Positions 11,201 through 21,228 of a stretch of DNA of 64,000 nt are shown in pieces. This DNA comes from Bretschneidera sinensis (Eukaryota > Streptophyta > Magnoliopsida > Brassicales > Akaniaceae), in contig CM043697.1 in NCBI GenBank assembly GCA_023935145.1, forward strand, positions 50,094,001 through 50,158,000, given 5' to 3'. Position 1 is the first letter of the stretch, and the number at the start of each line of letters is the position of its first letter. The position numbers and the translations under genes were made by a program. The notes under the pieces were generated by a model. That model searched no databases and was not told where the DNA came from. It saw only the letters and a list, made by a program, of their open reading frames with translations.

Positions 11201-14200
11201 GTGTGCGCCATTGCTTTGTATTCAGACTTATCACTCGATCTAGTATACGACCAGGAGCACTCTTCAGATATTTCAAAATACGAATAACATCCCAATGACT
11301 AGTTCTTGGAGCTTTTAGAAACTAATTAACCACACTTGTTGCAAATGAAATATCTAATATAGTAACAGTTAAATAATTCAATTTTTCAACCAATTGTCTA
11401 TACTTTTCTGGATCAAACAATAATTCACCTTGATCAATTGCAAGTTTTGTGTTGGGATCAATAGCACTCTCTCTAGCCTTCCCATCTACTACATGTCTCT
11501 CTCAACAAGAAACCTTCTAAAGGAGGTAGACTTACTCTTATCAAGAGCACTCTCTCTAGTCTTCCCATATACTACATGTCTCTCTTCCCAATCCCTAGCT
11601 CACTGGCCAATAGATTAGAGAGCATTCAAAAAAGATTCCTTTGAGGTAACACGGGGGAGGAGTATAAGTATAGTTTGGTGAGGTGGGGTGTGGTAAAGCA
11701 ACCTTTGGAAAGAGGGGGACTTGGCATCAAGTCTTTGTCGTTATTTAATGAGGCTCTTCTTAGAAAATGGATGTGGAGGTTTCTTGTTGAAAGAGATCAT
11801 CTTTGGAGGTGAATGGTGGAAGCTAAGTTTGGGTTGGAGGTGGATGGATGGATGTCTAAAGAATCGAGGGGAGCTTATGGTGTGGGGGTGTGGAAATGGA
11901 TTCGGAAAGGATGGGTGGAGTTTCATCCATTTGTTGCGGTGCCGGTGGGTAACGGGGTAAGAACTCGACTTTGGTATGACGCTTGGTGTGGGAATACTCC
12001 TTTGAAGGACTTATTTTCGGGCATCTTTGAGATTGCGAGAGATAAAGAAACAAAAGTTCGTTTGTGTTTCAACTTGACTAATGGAGGAGTATCTTGGGTT
12101 GTTCCTTTCATCCGTAATGCTCATGATTGGGAAATTGGGGAGATTGCAAGGTTTTTGGAGATCTTATATAATTCTAGGATTGAGGTGGGTAGAGAAGATT
12201 CGATGAGGTGGGGTCCGTGCCCGGATAAAGGGTTCCAGGTGAAAGATTTTTGTAGGATTCTTCTTGATAAAATCCCCACGAATGTCAACGTCAATTTTCC
12301 TTGGAAGGCTATTTGGTGGAACTGTGCTCCTAAGAAAGTTAGCTTTTTTGTTTGGGAGGCTTCGTGCGAGAAAATTCATACTCTTGATAATTTACGCAAG
12401 AAGGGGAAAGTGATTGTCAATAGATGTTTTATTTGTAAGGAGAGTGCCAAATTCGTGTATCATTTTTTGATGGATTGCTTGTTAGCTAGAAGTTTGTGTG
12501 AGATAGCATATAAAATTTTGGGGGTTTCATGGGTGGTTGCGGGAATCGTGAAGGATGAGATTTGGGCTTGGAGTGGTTTGAGGGTTTCGAAGGAGGTTAA
12601 GATGGCTTATTTGTTGATTCCACACTCGATTTTTTTGTTAGCGTGGAAGGAAAGGAACCGAAGGGCTTTTGAAGGTGTAGAAAGACCTATTTGAGTTATT
12701 AGAGATATTTGGTTCAATACTCTTATATTTTGGTTTAAAAGGAATTTCCTTGTAAATAATGATGTTTTCCTTGATTTTGTGGATTTTCTCCATTGTAAAT
12801 AGCCTTTGGCTTTGAGTTGCACTTTGTTAGTTCCTTTAATAAATATGTTTATTCATCAAAAAAAGTTTTGTGTTGGGATCCATAAGATTATCTATAGGCG
12901 TAAATCCCAACATTCCTATATCAATCAATAATTCAAGAATATATTTGCATTGAGATAAAGAAATGCCATGACGAGACCTAACAATCTCAGTACCCAAAAA
13001 TACTTTTGTCTCAAACTTAGTACCTAAGAACTGTTTCAGTGCTAAAATTCCCTCATTGTAAAAGATATAATGATCTACATCACATCTACTAAGACCAAAA
13101 TCAATCACTACTTCGTTGAACCTGCCAAACCATGTTTAAAGAGATTATTTCGAACCATATAAAGATTTCTTTAATTGACAAACTAACCCAGACTCTCCTT
13201 GAGCAACAAACCCTGGAGGTTGCTCCATGTAAACCTCCTCTTACAAAGTACTATTAAGGAGAGCATTCTTGACATCTAACTGATGTAGCAGCTAATTAAA
13301 CGTAGCAGCTAAAAACACAAACAAATATAATCTTCGCCACAGGAGAGAATGCTTCAGCATAATCAATACCATATACATGTGTATATCCTTTAGCCACCCG
13401 ACGAGCATCGATCAACAGTACCATCAGGATGAACTTTAAACCCAACAGCAGATTCCTTATAAGAGAGAGAAACCAAGTCCCATGTATCAATAGTACTCAA
13501 GGTATGCATCTCTTTTTCCATGGTTGCCTTCCACCTAGAATGAGATAGAGCTTCTGTAATAGAGTTAGGAACATAGATAGTAGAGACTGAAGACACAAAT
13601 GAAGTGTATGAAGGAGATAAATGATCATAAGACAAAATTAACAATAGAGTGCACAAACACTTACCTTTTCGAAGAGCAATGAAAAGATCATCCTTAGATG
13701 AGGAAGATAAAGGTGGATTCGGATCTGTTAATGAGGAAACAATCAGCAGAGCAACAGAGACAAGAGGTTTTGAACGACGGGTGTAAACTTGTAGTGGGGA
13801 TACCAACCTAGGAGGAACTGTTGAAGGCAAAACTATAGTAGGAGGATATGACTGTGTAAGGAACATTGGAATGAGTAATGGAAATGGAAAGGAATCAACC
13901 AGATCAAATACAGAGTGAGACTCAGAATAAAATGGGGTAGTATAGATGAACGTAATATCAGCACAAACAAAATACATTTTCAATGATAGACTATAACACC
14001 AATAACCCTTTTATGTGCGACAATAAACCAAGAAAATAAATTTAATGGAGCGGAGATCAAGTTTGTCAATGCCTGTACTAAGCTGATGGGCAAAACAAAT
14101 GGACTTGAAGATACGAAAAGGTAAATGAACAAGGCTTATCACTAGGAAATAAAACAGAGTGCGAGGATTTGCCATTAAAAACAACAGAGGACGACATATG

Positions 14201-17200
14201 ATTAATTGAGTAACAAGCAATGAGAACAGGATCACTGCGAAACAATTTAGGAACATGCATATGAAATAAAAGAATACGAACAATATCTAAAAGGTGGCGA
14301 TTTTTTTCACTCTACAACCCCATTATGTTGAGATGTGTGAGAGCAAGACGATTGATGAATGATACCAGATTTGGTCATGAAAGTAGTAAAAGGATCAGAA
14401 AAATTTTAATACTCACTGGCATTATCACTACGAAATTTTTTTATAGACGAACTAAATTGAGTTTTCACCTCAACACAAAACGCACAAAAAATAGAAAATA
14501 ACTCATAACGGTCTTTCATTAAATAAAGTTAGGTGAGTCTGAAATAATTATCAACAAAAGTAACAATATATTGAAAGCCAAGTTTAGAAGATACACAACT
14601 CAGACCCCAAACATTGACATGTTCTAACATAAAAGAACTAGGCATAAGTTTATTTATATGGGAAGCAAATAACACACGATGATGCTTATCTAATTGACAC
14701 GACTTGCACTCCAAAGTGGAAACATGACTCAAAGTCGGGATTAACTTATTTAGTTTCTCCAAAGATGGATAATCAAGACGACAATGAAGGTGCAAAGGAG
14801 ACGTCAACTGAGTAGATAGGACAAGATCAAAGTAATAAAGGTCGTTGGATTCATGCCCTCCACCAATCATCTTACGTGTCTTCAGATCCTGACTAAAAAT
14901 AGAATTAGGGAGAAAGGTAATGAAACAATTTAAATCTTTTATAAGTTGATTGATCGATAGCAAATTATACTGTGAAAAATGAGCATAAAGGACATTTGAT
15001 AAAGACATAGAGGAACTAGGGTGCGCAATGTTAATGCCATTAACAATGATTTTAGATCCATAAGCAAGAGCAACATTAGGTAAAGACGATGGCTGATAAA
15101 AAGTAGAAAAAATATGGTACCTGACAAATGGTTAGTGGCTGCAGAGTCAAGAACCCAAGGTTTAGATGAAGAAATACTAGATGATAGACAAGCAAGTGGT
15201 GTACCCTTTTGGGTCAAAAGAGCAAAGGTGAGCTGTCTTATCATGTAAAAACTCATCATACTCAGTTTTGGAAACCGTCAGAGAAGTCAAAGACACAGGA
15301 TCACGTTCAATTGAATCAGAAGTCACAACATTAGTAGCTAGGGGACAACCAACTAAGTTTCAACTTGTCTCCTGAGTATGCCCATGATGGTGACAATGAG
15401 TACACTAACAAAGCAAACCCCGACCAACAGAACTAACACTACCACGACCACCAGAAATACCACGACGACCAATACCACGATCCCTCTACCACTACGATGA
15501 CTTAGATCTCTAAAACCACGTCCTCTACTACTGCTAACATCAACTCGACCACCTTGCCCAGCTTGAGTCACCAAAGCAGATTTGTCTGCGACGACGACGA
15601 AAGCTCTTGAAAATTTGAGGTTCTAGTCACCAGAGTTTGGTAAATACGATGGTGATGATGGTGCAAGCTTAAATTGGACGGAAGCTTGATGGATCGAGAA
15701 GGCAGTCACTCCATACTGTTCTTGACAGCGTACATCTTCTCCCTTTCTTTTAGGGTTTAATCATGATCCCAAAGCTCTTGCTCTGATACCATGTTAATAA
15801 GAAGAATTGAAAAGAATTCTGTGCATTATTAATTGATTATCTAAATACAACTCAATAGTATTATATATAGACTTATGAATATCAAATCTAATAGGATTTG
15901 GAGACATAAACTAAGACAGATTAAGAAACCTACTATGACACATAATATCAAACCTAATAGGACTCTCAACAGGTGGCATCCCCTTTGTGCCTTATATATA
16001 ATTCTCTTTACTTCTTAAAAAAAAAGAGATTAGTGTAGGAGAGAAGTAATATAAAAATTTGAAAATACTTGATTTCCAAGGTTTGCTTGGTGCAGATTAA
16101 CTAATTATATTTACATGGTTTTGGAAGGTAGTAGATTGTAATTAGTTAAACTTCAACTTCTAAAAGTTTATGGAAAGTAGTTACTTATCGTGTAGATAGT
16201 CCTTTTGTGATGGAGCTACACCCCCTCGGTGCTTTATATAGAATATTAACTTTGCCGATGAAAAGAAAAGATAATGGGAATGAGCTTTACTTGGCTTATA
16301 TAGAGGAATTTGGTATTTATAAGGTCTTGCAGGAGTAGGCTGCCATAGATGGGCTGTGGCCTTGGAGGAAATCACAAGGCTTGTGCTGATTGCTGACTGC
16401 ATGGTGTTAAAGTCCAGTACCTTTGTAGTCTGATTTTGTTCAGGCTTGTCAGGTTATTGTAAGCAGCATCTCTGCATGCTTGGTGAGCAATAGATGTCCC
16501 TATGAGACTTGAGTCTTTGCTCCATTCAGTAGAAGCATGTGGTGTCTCATAGGGTTTATTACTAATAGATGCATGATAATCTGTTCGGGTATGATGAATC
16601 CTTGAAGATTGTTCAGATGAGGCTTCCTTCGGCATATCCTTAGAAGTTGATTCGGGCCCTATTTTTCACTATGAGTGATCACTTGAGGATATGACCTTAC
16701 CTTTCTCTTATTGCTTGCTGCCACTTTCTTTATTGATTGGTATGGTACTTCAATTCTAGACATCATTCATTACCAACAATTCTAGACATCATTCATCATC
16801 AACAATACTAGATATCTTCATCTTCACAATTCTAGACATCATTCATCATCAACTAGCGGTCACCCTTGTGGGATTAGAAGTGTCTAGTGAAATTGTAAGA
16901 TTACAGTATGCTTCATTCATCATCAACTAGCAGTCACCCTTCTTGGATTAGAAGTTTCTAGTGAAAAAAATACTTGAGCATAAATTTGAGATAAAGTGCT
17001 CAGATTCGACTGATTTGCTCACCTATTATCATTCTCTTTTCAGATTAGAATTGTTTCTTGTCCAAGTGATCATTCATGAAACCCAGAGAAGCAGAGTTAT
17101 TTTCAAAAAAGCATTAGTATTTCTGATTCCTGCGACCGCTGGCTGTGTTACATATATTGGGGTTGTTCTGTCAATCCTAGTTAATCATCTATTGAGGAAC

Positions 17201-19174
17201 TTTAGCGTTGCCTCCTTGCTTTCAATGTTTCTTGCTGAATACTTCTCAATAGAGACCCAGTTATTATTTTATTACATCATATATTGGTCTATCAGTACTT
17301 ATCCTGAAGCTACTTTAGTAGCTGCTTCTGCTTTATATCCTTTTAATATAAAGGTGGGGGCAGGGTGCTAGGAGGGCATCCTTGCAGGATTGTCAAATTT
17401 GAGATGGACTAATGTAGCAACAGAAATCAATATTATTGTTAAGAGGAGACAAGCAAATGGATACGAGTGGAAAGCAAAAACATGATTATGTTGTTGATGT
17501 GAGTTTTCCTTTGATTATTAGAAAAATGTGTGAAAAAGAAATACAGAAACATCGCCAAAGATGTGGAGAACATAATTGAATACAAATGGAAATGAAATTA
17601 GGTTACCTAATCCTGTTTGTGAGGATGAACATAAAATTTCTTTTTCTTGGATAAAGATAATTTCTCATGCATTTGCCTCTTTTTAAGTGAGGAAATCTGG
17701 TTTGACCTCAGAAACTTCATTGAAGACATGGTTGACTAGTTTCCTTTTCTCTCTGTTCATCTATTTCATTCTCTGGACTGCTGTATTTTAGAGTAATCCA
17801 AAAGTAGCCTATGGTCCTTTAGTTTCTGAAACCTAAACCTAAATTTCGTAATGCTAACAATTTCTCATCCACTTTTCTTTTCAAGACTGCTTCAGCAGTC
17901 CTGAGGCTGTCCTGTGTAACTGGAGTGTATCTGCTTGCTGACAAGTGCTCAGAAGGGGTTTCAAACCTTTCCTCAAATTCTTTTATTTTGTGAGGTTCAG
18001 TTGTGCTGTTTGTCACTTGGCTGATAATGATAAAAGTCGTGTGCTTCACATTGGCACTTTGTATTGAATATAAAATTGTGCAATAAATGATATGGATCTA
18101 ATCATTATGCACAAATTCGTAGACTACTCATATTTAACTGAGTGTTTAGTATGATGAATCCAGGTAGTTTAAATCGTTTTTTTTTCTATGATAATTGTAA
18201 AACATGATATCATTAATATGTGAGAAAAAATGTATCTATATGTATGAATTGTGGGCAAAAAAGTTTAGAAAACAAACTATTGATAATGTCATCTTGGTTC
18301 TACAATGTACTAGCATCCATAATTTCCTTCAAGCTAGTATGATTTTGGTTTTACAACTATTTTTTTTGTTTGTTTAAGAACCTCCAACTGAATGCATAGT
18401 TTTTTGATAGACGTGTTTTTGTTGGAGACGTTGTGGTCTTGAAGGACCCTCAGAACTCAGAAAACCGTCTGGTTAGAAGACTAGCAGCTACTGAAGGGTA
18501 TGAAATGGCTTCCACTGATGAAAAAGATGAGTCTTTTATTCTCGAAAAGGATCAGTGCTGGGTGCTGGCTGACAATGAAAAATTGAAACCCAAGGTATAT
18601 GATTATCTTTTTCTATTTAAATTTTTTTAAAGCCATTACATTCAGACATATAGCTCCGCTGCCTACTGGATGATTGGATGCTCTTTCTGCAATGTCAGAT
18701 TTTTATCTTTTATGCTCTGCTTATTAGGTATCTATTTTTTATGTGCCCACAAGTTTGTAGTAACTCAGGCTCATGGTATAATATCTTGATTCTGTGGGCA
18801 TGAAGTGGCTGACATGGGCCAGGCTTGAATATTTGAATGCTTAGGCAAAACCTGATTTACCTTATTCCTTCCTGTTGGTTGTTTTCATTGACAGGAAGCC
18901 AATGATAGTCGAATATTTGGTCCAGTTCCCATGACAGACATCGTTGGCAGAGTTATATATTGCCTGCGTACGGCTGTGGATCATGGTCCCGTGCAGAACA
19001 GGTGAGGTGCTCAGTTACAGTTATTGAAACCAGTATTGGCTTTACGTGGATAATTTTCTGACAATCACTTAACCTTTGTGCTCCTTTACCAGTGATTTCA
19101 GCATGCAAAAGGATTCTCCAGTTTTGCAAGTAGAACTGGATGTTGATGAGATGGCAAAAAATCACAAAGCATAG
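5250..19174 (+). CDS. S26-type peptidase-like protein (signal peptidase/IMP fold, catalytic residues replaced)
   Basis: Five exons, 5250-5321, 7712-7884, 18411-18594, 18895-19001 and 19093-19174, join in phase at GT/AG borders to give 205 residues from ATG to TAG. The protein begins [18 protein letters not shown] and matches, from memory, the Arabidopsis At2g31140/At1g06200 family (peptidase S24/S26). S26 landmarks are present: GHEMAPTIG (residues 57-65, the 'SMxPT' box), VFVGDVVVL (84-92), VRRLAATEG (103-111, the 'KR' box), QCWVLADN (130-137) and NDSRIFGPV (146-154). The usual nucleophile Ser is Glu59 and the usual Lys is Arg104, so proteolysis is unlikely; a scaffold or subunit role in the mitochondrial or plastid membrane is inference. 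Intron 2 is 10,526 bp because of transposons, yet every exon is intact. Confidence 0.93.
5322..7711 (+). other. Intron 1 of the S26 peptidase-like gene
   Basis: A 2,390-bp intron with donor AAG|GTCCCT and acceptor TGCCAG|AGC. It is T-rich, as plant introns usually are. I see no gene inside it; the short reading frames have no family resemblance. It holds one small tandem duplication (7231-7291) and a 19-bp direct repeat (about 6148-6166 and 6188-6206). Confidence 0.85.
7231..7291 (+). repeat. Tandem duplication of about 28 bp
   Basis: The block AAGATTCTTATGGACAACTT (continuing AATATGAA) at 7231-7258 recurs with one or two mismatches at 7264-7291, separated by five bases. It is a small local duplication in the intron with no evident function. 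Confidence 0.7.
8458..10735 (+). mobile_element. 5'-truncated LINE (LINE-B): reverse transcriptase to 3' tail
   Basis: In the + direction it encodes the end of an L1-type ORF2. KKAYDHVCW is followed by the RT palm, with [15 protein letters not shown] and the catalytic block FADDTI at about 8820-8838 (the FADD Asp pair is kept). Next come YLGLPL and [20 protein letters not shown], then the zf-RVT region with a [24 protein letters not shown] zinc block at about 10285-10340 and KERNRSAF at about 10530. It ends in a T/A-rich tail at about 10720-10747. Frames shift at about 8800, 9290 and 9600, so it is inactive. It lies in sense orientation within intron 2. Confidence 0.87.
9321..9860 (+). repeat. 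Internal tandem duplication of about 270 bp in LINE-B
   Basis: The block 9321-9588 (starting AGAGGGGGCCTTGGTGTTAG) is repeated at 9593-9860 at roughly 90% identity, in direct orientation with almost no spacer. The offset is 272-273 bases, which shifts the reading frame. The second copy joins smoothly to downstream LINE sequence (TACATTTGGTGCAGGAATAT), and the first joins smoothly upstream, so one LINE has gained an extra copy of this segment. Confidence 0.85.
10736..10882 (-). repeat. 3' LTR of copia-1
   Basis: It matches the right LTR along GAATTCT, TATATATAGACTTATGAATA and GGACTCTCAACA, ending at the same CA. It lacks about 36 bp present in the right copy, and its outer edge is eroded (TATAAAAAAAG instead of TGTTAATAAG), so the start is approximate. 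The polypurine tract on the minus strand, CTTGAGAGGGAC, adjoins it. Confidence 0.78.
11442..11459 (+). repeat. Target site duplication of LINE-C, 5' copy
   Basis: AAGTTTTGTGTTGGGATC, identical to 12863-12880. Together the two copies bracket LINE-C and mark the point of target-primed insertion in the copia-1 RT region. Confidence 0.92.
11460..12862 (+). mobile_element. 5'-truncated LINE (LINE-C) inserted in copia-1
   Basis: A 1.4-kb L1-type insertion with an A-run at its 3' end (ATCAAAAAAA). It is flanked by a perfect 18-bp direct repeat, AAGTTTTGTGTTGGGATC, at 11442-11459 and 12863-12880. Removing it rejoins the copia-1 reading frame at the Asp-Pro-Asn-Thr-Lys-Leu motif of RT, which proves the insertion. 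It is the same family as LINE-B (shared zinc block VNRCFICK and KERNR motif). Near its 5' end a segment of about 40 bp (AGCACTCTCTCTAG...) occurs twice, at about 11463 and 11548. Confidence 0.92.
11560..12694 (+). pseudogene. LINE-C ORF2 C-terminal part (RT thumb to zf-RVT)
   Basis: It starts in the [20 protein letters not shown] region, then [18 protein letters not shown], and from 11813 a single open frame of about 290 residues through [35 protein letters not shown], the zf-RVT segment ([35 protein letters not shown]) to [12 protein letters not shown] and stop at 12694. This is the nucleic-acid-binding tail of a LINE ORF2. The catalytic RT core is absent because of 5' truncation. The long intact frame suggests a fairly recent insertion. 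Confidence 0.85.
12863..12880 (+). repeat. Target site duplication of LINE-C, 3' copy
   Basis: Identical 18-bp partner of 11442-11459, directly after the LINE-C A-run, as expected for target-primed reverse transcription. Confidence 0.92.
15780..15791 (-). promoter_or_regulatory. Primer binding site of copia-1
   Basis: Minus-strand TGGTATCAGAGC, the standard plant copia site complementary to initiator methionine tRNA. It touches the 5' LTR with no gap, which fixes element orientation and the LTR border. Confidence 0.85.
15792..15971 (-). repeat. 5' LTR of copia-1 (180 bp)
   Basis: On the plus strand it begins TGTTAATAAGAAG and ends CTCTCAACA, so both ends carry the TG/CA termini. It is very short for an LTR but within the range known for small copia families. 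It carries about 36 bp (around 15920-15955) not found in the other LTR. Confidence 0.82.
15972..16030 (+). mobile_element. LINE 3'-tail-like fragment
   Basis: Directly after copia-1, the sequence GGTGGCATCCCCTTTGTGCC continues through a short AT-rich stretch into an A-run (TTCTTAAAAAAAAAGAG). It resembles the 3' end of plant LINEs. It may be the displaced tail of LINE-B if copia-1 landed in that tail, or a third LINE. The assignment is tentative. Confidence 0.4.
16750..16963 (+). repeat. Imperfect direct repeats in intron 2
   Basis: ATTCTAGACATCATTCATCA-type units occur about three times in 16750-16850. A longer unit of about 50 bp, beginning ATTCATCATCAACTAGCGGT, occurs at about 16840-16889 and 16914-16963 with a few mismatches. 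It is a small minisatellite-like cluster of unknown origin. Confidence 0.7.
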
Positions 19175-20330
19175 ACTTGCCTGCATAAAGATATGACTAA
19201 TTTTGATTTGTATGTATTCTTTTCTTTGTCAGCCCAATCTCCTGCTGCTTTTGTTGCTTGTTGGGTATGCTGGTTTGACACTGCTTCACACCCTAAAAGA
19301 AGCGAGCTATGTCTGAGTTAAACTTGGAGATGGAAGCCTTTTTTCGTTTCTCGACGATGAAGTAAGACCAAGCCCATGAGCTTATTATCCGAGGTCAGAA
19401 CAAGTACAAGGAAAAAAAAAATAAAAGTTGTGATCTTTAGGTTCACCCGTTTTGGGATATTATGGTTATTGTTGACCAGGTGTTGCAATCGGGTGATGCC
19501 TGTCTTTTCTTTTCAGCTGAAGGGTAGGAAGAGCTATATGTTAAATTTTGAGTTTCAAACATATTTAACATTGCTTTGGAGTAGTTTGTAGTTTGAAAAC
19601 CTGAGCCTACTAATCAGAAGAAAAAGTAACCAACATGCTGTAAACTTTCTAATTGGCTTGCCTTGATTGCCTTCACACAAGCATTCTTTGATAAGGTGGC
19701 TTAATTTGGTAATCTTATATGGTTTTCTTCCTCTGATTTTTGTCCAAATAAGTTTTGGGCCATGCTTTGGGCATGTTTTTCCACTTGCCTCCTTATGATT
19801 TACTGCCTATAATTGACTTGTGGCAGTAATGGAGTGTTCTGCATCATGATTCCTTCAATCTTTTGCACGACACCAATTCCTTAAAATGAATACAGATGCC
19901 CAGAAGCTCCTCTAGCTCTGAGGATTGCACATTGTTGATCTAGTGAGAAGGACAGTATTGGTATGAAGAATTCCATTTCATTTGGAATTCAGGAAGAACA
20001 AACTACACAGTATGTGTTGTGTCTCAGTAATTTTTGAATCTACAATTATAGACCCCTAACACAACACCGGTAAGAGTTTAAATTATTTTTAGGATTTTTT
20101 TTTTAATTTTAAGATACACCAAGTGATATAGTTTTTATTTAGATAATTATATATATAATTTTGGAACCTACAATGATAGACCCTTATCTAAACACTGATA
20201 AAGGTTAAATTATTTTTTTAGATTTTTTTTTAAATTGTAAAATGCATCAAGTAAGATACTGTTTGAAGACGGGCTCCTTTTTTTTTTTTTTTTTTTCTGA
20301 AGTGGGCTAAAGAAAAGAACAGAAATTTCA
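19175..20330. other. 3' flank of the S26 gene and intergenic DNA
   Basis: It probably begins with the 3' untranslated region of the S26 gene; no firm polyadenylation site is assigned. No other gene is seen. It contains the duplicated segment at 20033-20262 and a T-run at about 20278-20296. Confidence 0.55.
20033..20262 (+). repeat. Two diverged direct copies of about 105 bp
   Basis: The segment at about 20033-20134 (with CTACAATTATAGACCC and later ATACACCAAGTGATA) is repeated at about 20159-20262 (CTACAATGATAGACCC, ATGCATCAAGTAAGATA), about 80% alike by eye, with a spacer of about 24 bp. It may be a diverged tandem duplication or a transposon relic. Confidence 0.65.
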
Positions 20331-20337
20331 TAAACAT

Positions 20338-21221
20338 TAGGGTGACAATGGGTCAAGTAGTGTTGGCCCATGATTCACACAAGGTGGGACCATGCCGTAC
20401 CCTGCTTTCCTCTTTTTCATATTATACTGTGTTAAATTTTAAAAAATGTAGGCTAGCGCATGATTCAAAACCTGCGTGTCTATTGGGCTGTGTTGTGGTG
20501 TTCTATAAGTTTTATATGTAATAAGTTAAAATAAATAAAAAAAAAGAAATGACTTACAAATGAGTGAAATATAAAAAAAATCTTAAAAATTTTAAAAATT
20601 ATGAAGACAAAAAATATTGTTATTATTTTTTAACTTTTCACCGTTTATACTCTTGCAAGGAAGGAGTTACAAATTTTTTTTCATTCTTGATCTCTTCAAT
20701 CATCACTCAATCCATTATATTGATCTTTCTTTAATATATTGCTTGTATAGTATTATGCTTCTAGCCAATCTTTTATGCATACTAGTATTTGCAACGTTTT
20801 CAGTAATAGTCTTGATCGTAATTCATCCAAAATTTTAGAATTTGTACTAAAAGTTTGTTTCGATGCTATGATAGATATTGGAACAATTAGCAGATCACGT
20901 GCTATTATGCTAAGAATATGGTAATAATGTTCATTTTTCTTCTACCATATTAAAATATCAAATTTATCACCACTAATTCTTCTTGACTCATCATTCTAGT
21001 GGCATCAAATTGTATGTGATTTTGGATTTCATTAAATGTTATGGATCGTGCTTTGTGCTCTGTCATGTTTGGTCTCGTGTTGTATCATGTGGTGAGTCTC
21101 AAAAGCTAGGTTCAATACGACCCATCTACTTGGATCGTGTCAAACATGGCACGCCACATGGTAGTGTGGACTGTGTCGTGCCGTGTCTTGTTTGGTGGAC
21201 CGACACAGCCATTGCCACCCC
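20338..21221. mobile_element. Short hAT-like non-autonomous DNA transposon
   Basis: The left end TAGGGTGACAATGG and the right end CCATTGCCACCCC are near-perfect inverse complements. They are flanked by the direct repeat TAAACAT at 20331-20337 and 21222-21228. Ends of the form TAGGGGTGGCAA with a 7-8 bp target duplication are typical of hAT-superfamily elements. The 884-bp interior has no transposase frame, so it would need a transposase in trans. Confidence 0.75.
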
Positions 21222-21228
21222 TAAACAT

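Larger units (their letters stand above)
10890..15720 (-). pseudogene. copia-1 gag-pol remnant
   Basis: Minus-strand pieces, in order: an Arg/Gly-rich gag tail at about 15574-15353; protease with [13 protein letters not shown] at about 15170-15130; GAG-pre-integrase and integrase at 15008-14529 ([11 protein letters not shown] and [10 protein letters not shown]); the 'W..AM..E...L....W.LV' block that opens RT at about 13540-13480; [11 protein letters not shown] and SLSQCKYI in RT at about 13108-12890; and RNase H ending [11 protein letters not shown] at 11159-10890. Only about 200 bp of gag remains before the protease, so gag was internally deleted. Stops and frame changes are frequent. Confidence 0.82.
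10736..15971 (-). mobile_element. Ty1/copia retrotransposon (copia-1), inactive, interrupted by LINE-C
   Basis: Short LTRs lie at 10736-10882 (3' LTR) and 15792-15971 (5' LTR). A primer binding site, TGGTATCAGAGC on the minus strand (15780-15791), directly abuts the 5' LTR. Between them the minus strand encodes, in copia order, a shortened gag, protease, integrase, RT and RNase H. LINE-C sits inside the RT region at 11460-12862. Excluding LINE-C the element is about 3.8 kb. Many stops and frameshifts show that it is dead. It lies antisense to the host gene. Confidence 0.87.
7885..18410 (+). other. Intron 2 of the S26 peptidase-like gene, 10.5 kb, expanded by nested retrotransposons
   Basis: Donor CCAAC|GTAATA at 7885 and acceptor TTGATAG|ACG at 18410 restore the reading frame (Pro-Thr-Arg). 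The middle, 8458-15971, holds LINE-B, copia-1 and LINE-C. 7885-8457 and 16031-18410 are ordinary intron sequence. A 136-residue open frame at 16961-17371 (+) is hydrophobic and unrecognised; it has no start context or homology I can name, so it is not called as a gene. Confidence 0.88.

Noticed and set aside
16181..16635. Two minus-strand frames of 73 and 87 residues in intron 2
   Set aside because: Unrecognised, overlapping each other, with no conserved motifs; not enough to call a gene.
16750..16963. Possible CRISPR-like or regularly spaced repeat
   Set aside because: Units are irregular in length and spacing and the genome is a plant; it is a minisatellite-like cluster.
16961..17371. 136-residue open frame (+) in intron 2 with hydrophobic stretches
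   Set aside because: No family resemblance, no start or splice support, and it sits within a large host intron; AT-rich DNA yields such hydrophobic frames by chance.
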